Shown: one piece after another, positions 31,022-34,327 of the stretch | Position numbering within the stretch: the first letter of the stretch is position 1 | How the letters are laid out: each line of letters starts with the position of its first letter | Source: Prevotella sp. | GTDB lineage: Bacteria; Bacteroidota; Bacteroidia; Bacteroidales; Bacteroidaceae | Length of the DNA: 34,327 nt | Direction: 5' to 3' | NCBI GenBank assembly: GCA_017508965.1 | Contig: JAFWQT010000182.1 | Coordinates: 1-34,327, forward strand | Notes under the pieces: generated by a model | Told to the model about the DNA's origin: nothing | What the model saw: only the letters and a program-made list of their open reading frames with translations | Databases searched by the model: none | Made by a program: the position numbers and the translations under genes

Positions 31022-31300
31022 CTACATCTTGCCTGTGGCAAGTTCTCTGTCAAGATAACCATAGATGTAAACAGGGCTTTGGAAATAGAGACCCGTCGAG
31101 GGATCCGTCAATTTAGCGTATGTCTCAGAGTTATAAACCGAGTCCAGTGCTTCCTGAAGTGACAATCCTCGCTCTTCCATCAGCATAAGTACGAGGTCTC
31201 GCACAGTACATTCGTTCATATAGTCTATTGTACTCATAGGCGCCTCAGCATTTGAATGGCTCGCCATGAAATCCGTGTATGTTCCATGATAGAGTTTCAT
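31022..31300 (-). CDS. DUF3990 start fused to a DUF3791-operon partner protein
   Basis: A 92-residue protein in two unlike parts. The first 12 residues (MKLYHGTYTDFM) match the start of DUF3990 proteins, normally about 150 residues. From about residue 25 (IDYMNECTVRDLVLMLMEER, then EALDSVYNSETYAKLTDPST) it resembles the small third protein of DUF3791-DUF3990 operons (helical, then SPVYIYGYLDRE). The simplest reading is an in-frame deletion that removed nearly all of DUF3990. It overlaps the upstream DUF3791 gene by 4 bases. Such operons behave like toxin-antitoxin modules by context only. Confidence 0.6.
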   Translation of the reverse strand: MKLYHGTYTDFMASHSNAEAPMSTIDYMNECTVRDLVLMLMEERGLSLQEALDSVYNSETYAKLTDPSTGLYFQSPVYIYGYLDRELATGKM

Positions 31301-31521
31301 ACAAGCGCCCCTCCTTGACGTTGGCAGTAACCTGCCATGTTTTGCTCCATGTCTTCAAAGCTTTGTGTATGAGCTACGTTATAGTGCTCATCCAGAAAGT
31401 TGATAGCCTTATAGCGGTTCAGATAGCGATAAGCCTGCGCCGCTGATAGACCGTAGCGGCGAGCAAACTCGCTGATAAAAATAACTATATATTCGGCTTT
31501 ATTGTGAATCTCTTGTGGCAT
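31297..31521 (-). CDS. DUF3791 domain protein
   Basis: Small cytoplasmic protein (74 aa) of DUF3791: KAEYIVIFISEFARRYGLSA followed by AQAYRYLNRYKAINFLDEHY and NVAHTQSFEDM. These proteins head short operons with DUF3990 and are suspected antitoxin-like partners; the function is unproven. A minus-strand TAnnTTTG promoter lies about 55 bases upstream. It overlaps the next gene by 4 bases. Confidence 0.75.
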   Translation of the reverse strand: MPQEIHNKAEYIVIFISEFARRYGLSAAQAYRYLNRYKAINFLDEHYNVAHTQSFEDMEQNMAGYCQRQGGALV

Positions 31522-31577
31522 GGATATATGACGTATTTTTTAAGGATATTATTTATTTGATTTTTGGTCTGTGGCTA

Positions 31578-31585
31578 CAAAGATA
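31578..31585 (-). promoter_or_regulatory. Promoter -7 element of the DUF3791 operon
   Basis: TATCTTTG on the minus strand, 56 bases before the DUF3791 start. Confidence 0.55.
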
Positions 31586-31695
31586 CACAAAATTTGGATT
31601 AAAGAAACGATTTGTGCGAAAAACTTGTGGAAAAAGTTTTTTAGTAGGTAGAATTAATGATGTGTAAACCTTTTAATCGGCAAGGAATTGCCACC

Positions 31696-31782
31696 ATGGA
31701 AAATATGAATAACTTAGACTTTGATTTCGAGAATGTGCCCAACGGATGGGCACTCTGCTTCAATGATGGATGCAAAATGTGA
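31696..31782 (+). pseudogene. DUF6078-like N-terminal stub
   Basis: A 28-codon plus-strand frame, MENMNNLDFDFENVPNGWAL then CFNDGCKM, ending in TGA. It resembles the start of DUF6078 proteins (VPxxWxxCFNxxCPL...), which are far longer. It overlaps antisense the 3' end of the winged-helix gene at 31714-31947, as if two broken genes were joined here. Confidence 0.35.
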
Positions 31783-31947
31783 ATGGGAGACCCCGTTCAC
31801 GATGCGGCGGATAGATTCGTTAGGCGTCTTTATTGCCCAAGTGGAGGTGTCAACAAGGTGGTACAGATTTCCTAATGTTGCATATCCTCCTTGTTCTCGC
31901 AGAGTGTTGATGACTTGCTGAGTCTGAGTCAATCTCTTTTCTTTCAT
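31714..31947 (-). CDS. Truncated winged-helix (HARE-like) protein
   Basis: A 77-residue protein with the pattern of HARE/HB1-type winged helices: TQTQQVINTLREQGGYATLG, then a Trp-Ala-x-Lys-Thr-Pro core (STWAIKTPNESIRRIV). In related proteins the RRIV helix is followed by a FFKIRPGLWAL strand; here it runs into unrelated sequence (HFASIIEAECPSV), antisense to the DUF6078-like stub. It is thus probably cut at its C-terminus. It lies 7 bases after the KilA-N gene. Confidence 0.55.
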   Translation of the reverse strand: MKEKRLTQTQQVINTLREQGGYATLGNLYHLVDTSTWAIKTPNESIRRIVNGVSHSHFASIIEAECPSVGHILEIKV

Positions 31948-31954
31948 AAAGCGC

Positions 31955-32773
31955 TTATTTCAACAATTTCCTGCCGCTATTGTTTTCCAAAACCTGCATC
32001 TGCTGGATGGCTATCTGATTGAGTTTAACGAGTCGCTCGCTCTGTGGCATACCGTCGTTGATGAGTACGGCATTGATATTCTCCATGTTCGAGAGACATA
32101 TGAGTTCGTTAATTGTGGCATAGTCACGAATATTCCCTTTCTTGTCTGGATTAGCATCGCGCCATTGCTTGGCGGTCATTCCAAACATGGCAATGTTGAG
32201 TACATCAGCTTCATCAGCATACTTCATGGCAGCCTGTTCGCGGGTGACCTCAGTGGGAATAAGGTGGCTCTTGATGGCATCGGTGTGAATGCGGTAGTTG
32301 ATTTTTGATAACTCGCGTTTTGCTGACCATGCAAGCTGCTCTTGCTCCTTGGCTTTCAGGCGTTGGAACTCCATCACAAGATAGAGTTCAAACTCCACAG
32401 ACACCCAATTGGCAAACTTGAAGGCTATATCGCGTTGAGCATACGTGCCTCCTCCAGCTCCGTTTTTCGTAAGGATGCCTATTGCAGCTGTGAGTTCAAT
32501 CCATTTGGTTGGGCTCATAGTAAAAGCGTTACTTCCTGCCTCAGTCAAAAGGGGGTCGAATTCGACCCCTTTAAAGTTGGGATTGTGTAATCTCTCCCAA
32601 AGTCCCAAATACTCCAAGGTGTTCTTCTGACGCATCCAGTTCTTTACCACGTCTTTCGGTTCGTTCTCATTCTTCTGCCGGGCTATATCGGTAATGCAGA
32701 TGTAGTCGATGCCGTTGACGGTCATCGTTCTGATGTTCACATCCTTTACCGTAATTACACTCTTTTTTGCCAT
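31955..32773 (-). CDS. KilA-N domain protein
   Basis: KilA-N domain protein (272 aa), a phage-type DNA-binding family. The domain spans about residues 15-125: DYICITDIARQKNENEPKDV, VVKNWMRQKNTLEYLGLWER, then GAGGGTYAQRDIAFKFANWV and FELYLVMEFQRLK. The C-terminal part is helical with TREQAAMKYADEADVLNIAM. Stand-alone KilA-N proteins of this size are frequent on Bacteroidales accessory islands, often next to broken phage or R-M genes, as here. The specific role is unknown. Confidence 0.87.
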   Translation of the reverse strand: MAKKSVITVKDVNIRTMTVNGIDYICITDIARQKNENEPKDVVKNWMRQKNTLEYLGLWERLHNPNFKGVEFDPLLTEAGSNAFTMSPTKWIELTAAIGILTKNGAGGGTYAQRDIAFKFANWVSVEFELYLVMEFQRLKAKEQEQLAWSAKRELSKINYRIHTDAIKSHLIPTEVTREQAAMKYADEADVLNIAMFGMTAKQWRDANPDKKGNIRDYATINELICLSNMENINAVLINDGMPQSERLVKLNQIAIQQMQVLENNSGRKLLK

Positions 32774-32776
32774 AGT

Positions 32777-33117
32777 TTTTGATTTGGATAGTTCCTTATT
32801 ATTATCTTTCTCAAATAGTCATTCTCAATATCAGTCAAAGACTCTATTAAAAGTTTTAAGTTATTTCTAACTGTACGTTAGTATGTAGTCAAATATGGGT
32901 TAATGTCATTAATGACAACCTTAGTAATATTTGAAAACTTCTGAAGCATGTGAAACAGCATGGCTCCGCCACCTACGAACGGCTCTATGTAGGTGAATTC
33001 TCGTTCATCGAGACCATTAGGCAGCAGGGCGTCAAGCTGCGGTAGCAACTGTCCTTTACCCCCAGCCCATTTCAGAAAAGGTTTCGCTTTTGTAGTTATT
33101 GGTCGAATATCTGTCAT
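32777..33117 (-). pseudogene. Dam-type adenine methyltransferase, interrupted and truncated
   Basis: N-terminal part of a D12-class DNA adenine-N6 methyltransferase. It has KPFLKWAGGKGQLLPQL and the SAM-binding IEPFVGGGAMLFHML, then VVINDINPYLTTY and a TAA at 32878-32880. The same frame continues after the stop with RTVRNNLKLLIESLTDIEND, as intact Dam enzymes do, until it meets the KilA-N start. The catalytic DPPY region is absent. It is a pseudogene with an internal stop and a lost C-terminal half. The start is taken as the ATG 33115-33117, behind a -7 element at 33140-33147. Confidence 0.85.
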
Positions 33118-33139
33118 TATCTGTGGAATTATTACCCTG

Positions 33140-33147
33140 CAAAAATA
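33140..33147 (-). promoter_or_regulatory. Promoter -7 element of the Dam remnant
   Basis: TATTTTTG on the minus strand, 22 bases before the chosen Met. It lies within any longer frame, so the upstream start at 33150 is unlikely. Confidence 0.5.
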
Positions 33148-33306
33148 CAAAAACTTTGTGAAAAATATTCATTCTGATAATAAAAAATGAGTTTTACATT
33201 ATTTTTCTTGGTCTACAAGAGATCTAAACTCTCGAAAATCTAATTAACGGGATCAAAATGATTTGGCCGTTTCAGGCAGTTCTCCGACCTTTGCGGTCAC
33301 AATTAT

Positions 33307-33486
33307 ATGAACAAAAGCCGGATGATGACACAGCGCGAACGAATAGCCTGGTATGTGTTGAGGGGGGAACTCATTGACAGCAAGTCGCTTTATGCTGCTT
33401 TCAGAGCACTCGGGGGCAACAGGAATGTCAGAGGAAGGGCTGCAAGGGCGGAATGGGTCGTAGTTCCTCATACCTTATTTTGTTAA
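33307..33486 (+). CDS. Possible small basic protein, or remnant
   Basis: A 59-codon plus-strand frame (MNKSRMMTQRERIAWYVLRG, then ELIDSKSLYAAFRALGGNRN and a basic end). It is open upstream to 33262, giving FGRFRQFSDLCGHNY before the Met, so it may be the tail of something longer. It looks more protein-like than the opposing minus-strand frame 33253-33471 (Pro/Ser/Cys-rich). No family is recognised. The rest of 33148-33474 shows nothing else. Confidence 0.3.
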   Translation: MNKSRMMTQRERIAWYVLRGELIDSKSLYAAFRALGGNRNVRGRAARAEWVVVPHTLFC

Positions 33487-33720
33487 TTCGTTAAACAGAG
33501 CCATTCCCTTCACCGTCAGCAGATATTTCTGGCGTGGGTGACGAGGGGAATCAGGATAGAGCATACGGACATAGCCTTCCTGTATAGCAGGGTTGAGATA
33601 ATGTTGCAAGAAGTTCTCACGATCTTTTAGCCCTACTGCGCTAATCATATCTTTTACCGACAACTCATTTTCACCTATAATCTGTATGAGTTGTATAATA
33701 TTCTGGTTATTGGGGCGCAA
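33475..33720 (-). CDS. C-terminal winged-helix part of a split Fic/AlbA-type protein
   Basis: An 81-codon frame with no ATG at its start (first codon TTG), ending the gene that enters from 33925. The sequence, NIIQLIQIIGENELSVKDMI then AVGLKDRENFLQHYLNPAIQ and EGYVRMLYPDSPRHPRQKYL, matches the C-terminal winged-helix seen in Fic and AlbA_2-type (schlafen-like) proteins (recalled). It starts inside the last bases of an 11-bp repeat array, in a different frame from the upstream part. Alone it is likely not translated from its own start. Confidence 0.55.
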   Translation of the reverse strand: MRPNNQNIIQLIQIIGENELSVKDMISAVGLKDRENFLQHYLNPAIQEGYVRMLYPDSPRHPRQKYLLTVKGMALFNELTK

Positions 33721-33925
33721 CTTGTCGGGTACTTGTCGGGTGCTTGTCGGTTACTTGTCCAGCACTTGCCGCCTGTTTCCATTCCTCGGGAGGATTCACC
33801 AGAAGATACCTGTTCTTTAACTCTTTGTTCTCTCCCATCAGCAAGTTCCGGAAAAAGAGTTCCAGGAAATAAACTTCTACACGCACGCGCGCAGGCGTGA
33901 GTTTTTTTGCGAAAAAAAATGCCAC
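33707..33925 (-). CDS. Upstream part of the split winged-helix gene
   Basis: A 72-codon frame from GTG (33923-33925), or from the ATG at 33836-33838 (MGENKELKNRYLLVNPPEEW). It enters the 11-bp repeats as QVTDKHPTSTRQV and ends at APQ. Linkers rich in QVT/STRQV repeats are known in Fic/AlbA-type proteins just before the winged helix, so this and 33475-33720 were probably one frame. Homopolymer runs (A8 at 33912-33919, T7 at 33902-33908) near the GTG make the first residues doubtful. The N-terminal catalytic domain of such proteins is absent. Confidence 0.45.
   Translation of the reverse strand: MAFFFAKKLTPARVRVEVYFLELFFRNLLMGENKELKNRYLLVNPPEEWKQAASAGQVTDKHPTSTRQVAPQ
33721..33775. repeat. 11-bp tandem repeat at the frame junction
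   Basis: Five 11-bp units on the plus strand: CTTGTCGGGTA, CTTGTCGGGTG, CTTGTCGGTTA, CTTGTCCAGCA and CTTGCCGCCTG (33721, 33732, 33743, 33754, 33765). Since 11 is not a multiple of 3, each gained or lost unit changes the reading frame of the minus-strand gene downstream. Confidence 0.92.
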
Positions 33926-33992
33926 TTTGCCACTAGCCCAGTGTTTATCGATGCTGAGGCGGTGGCATTATGGTGGCATTAGTGGCATTTTT
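33915..33992. repeat. 12-bp inverted repeat with extra GTGGCATT copies
   Basis: AAAAATGCCACT (33915-33926) is the exact reverse complement of AGTGGCATTTTT (33981-33992). Further copies of the core lie inside (TTGCCACT at 33927-33934; GTGGCATTA at 33962-33970 and 33973-33981). The element lies between divergent frames. Confidence 0.85.
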
Positions 33993-34023
33993 CACGATTT
34001 ATTTCGGTTTTTTGTGTAAAAAA

Positions 34024-34293
34024 ATGCCTGAAAAGTTTGTGCCGGAACAATACGAAACGGATGCCTGGGGAATGAGCCACTTCTTCGACGGCGTGCAGCA
34101 CGAACATTACAGCCAATTGCGCAAGGCGCTCTACGACCTGCTGGGACGGCGTGGCTACTTCCGATACAACAGCGGTGAACGAACTTTAGGCGAGAAGCAA
34201 CAACAGCAGATTGCCAGCATCTTCAAGCGCTTCGGCTACGACAATCCACCCGCGTTCGACCATTACGTGAAGGTGCTGCAACTTCCATTCTAA
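34024..34293 (+). CDS. Hypothetical protein
   Basis: An 89-residue protein (MPEKFVPEQYETDAWGMSHF, then DGVQHEHYSQLRKALYDLLG and a C-terminal FGYDNPPAFDHYVKVLQLPF). It is hydrophilic, with no membrane or signal segment. Codon use is GC-richer than in the R-M region and more like the core. The frame is open upstream to 33970, but that stretch is translated from the inverted repeat and is unlikely to be real. No family is recognised; it may be the tail of a larger mobile-element gene. Confidence 0.55.
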   Translation: MPEKFVPEQYETDAWGMSHFFDGVQHEHYSQLRKALYDLLGRRGYFRYNSGERTLGEKQQQQIASIFKRFGYDNPPAFDHYVKVLQLPF

Positions 34294-34327
34294 GTTTAAT
34301 CCGGGGAGTGCAAAAGGGTTGCACTAC

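Noticed and set aside
33253-33471. 72-codon minus-strand frame
   Set aside because: Its composition (Pro, Ser, Cys, His) is unlike its neighbours and the opposing frame looks more protein-like; neither is certain.

Overview
The window looks like a Bacteroidales chromosome, most likely Prevotella/Segatella or a close relative. Three things support this: the conserved gene order moxR-DUF58-(BatD-like)-batA-batB-batC-batD; the ribosomal cluster rpmB-rpmG-DUF4295 followed by ftsY-rimO-HU genes; and repeated Bacteroidetes-type promoter elements (TAnnTTTG). No rRNA, tRNA or CRISPR array was seen. All assignments come from reading the translations and sequence by eye; no database search was run.

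Positions 1-26400 are a GC-richer core, mostly on the minus strand. It runs from the aerotolerance (Bat) operon (about 1-6520) through a membrane-anchored HU/LysM protein, HU, rimO and ftsY (6830-10890), the ribosomal cluster (11032-11743), a map-tsaD-pncC operon (11798-14304) and a DMP19-smpB-metH-HAD operon (14331-18746). After a lipoprotein and a small secreted protein comes a plus-strand block: beta-carbonic anhydrase, a secreted FG-GAP-like protein and a GH5 glycosidase (20392-22811). A broken aldo/keto reductase, a DUF1294 membrane protein, a beta-lactamase-fold hydrolase and a DUF4143 ATPase follow (22988-26435).

Positions 26440-34327 are AT-richer and accessory. They hold a type II restriction-modification pair (C5 methyltransferase plus a PmeII-like PD-(D/E)XK endonuclease), then a caspase/CHAT-like cysteine peptidase and an unknown basic protein in the same direction. 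The peptidase pair with the R-M pair is the best candidate here for an undescribed defence module. Beyond it lies a graveyard of accessory genes: a DUF3791/DUF3990 toxin-antitoxin-like operon with an apparent internal fusion, a truncated winged-helix gene abutting a DUF6078-like stub, a KilA-N gene, a Dam methyltransferase pseudogene, and a winged-helix gene split across an 11-bp tandem repeat whose copy number would set the reading frame.

The intergenic DNA is unusually rich in tandem repeats: 7-bp, 22-bp (six copies in exact register), 82-bp (carrying promoters), 9-bp, 6/12-bp, 32-bp and 11-bp arrays, plus an inverted pair of GC-rich palindromic elements 2.9 kb apart. Several sit at promoters or reading-frame junctions and are candidate variation points.
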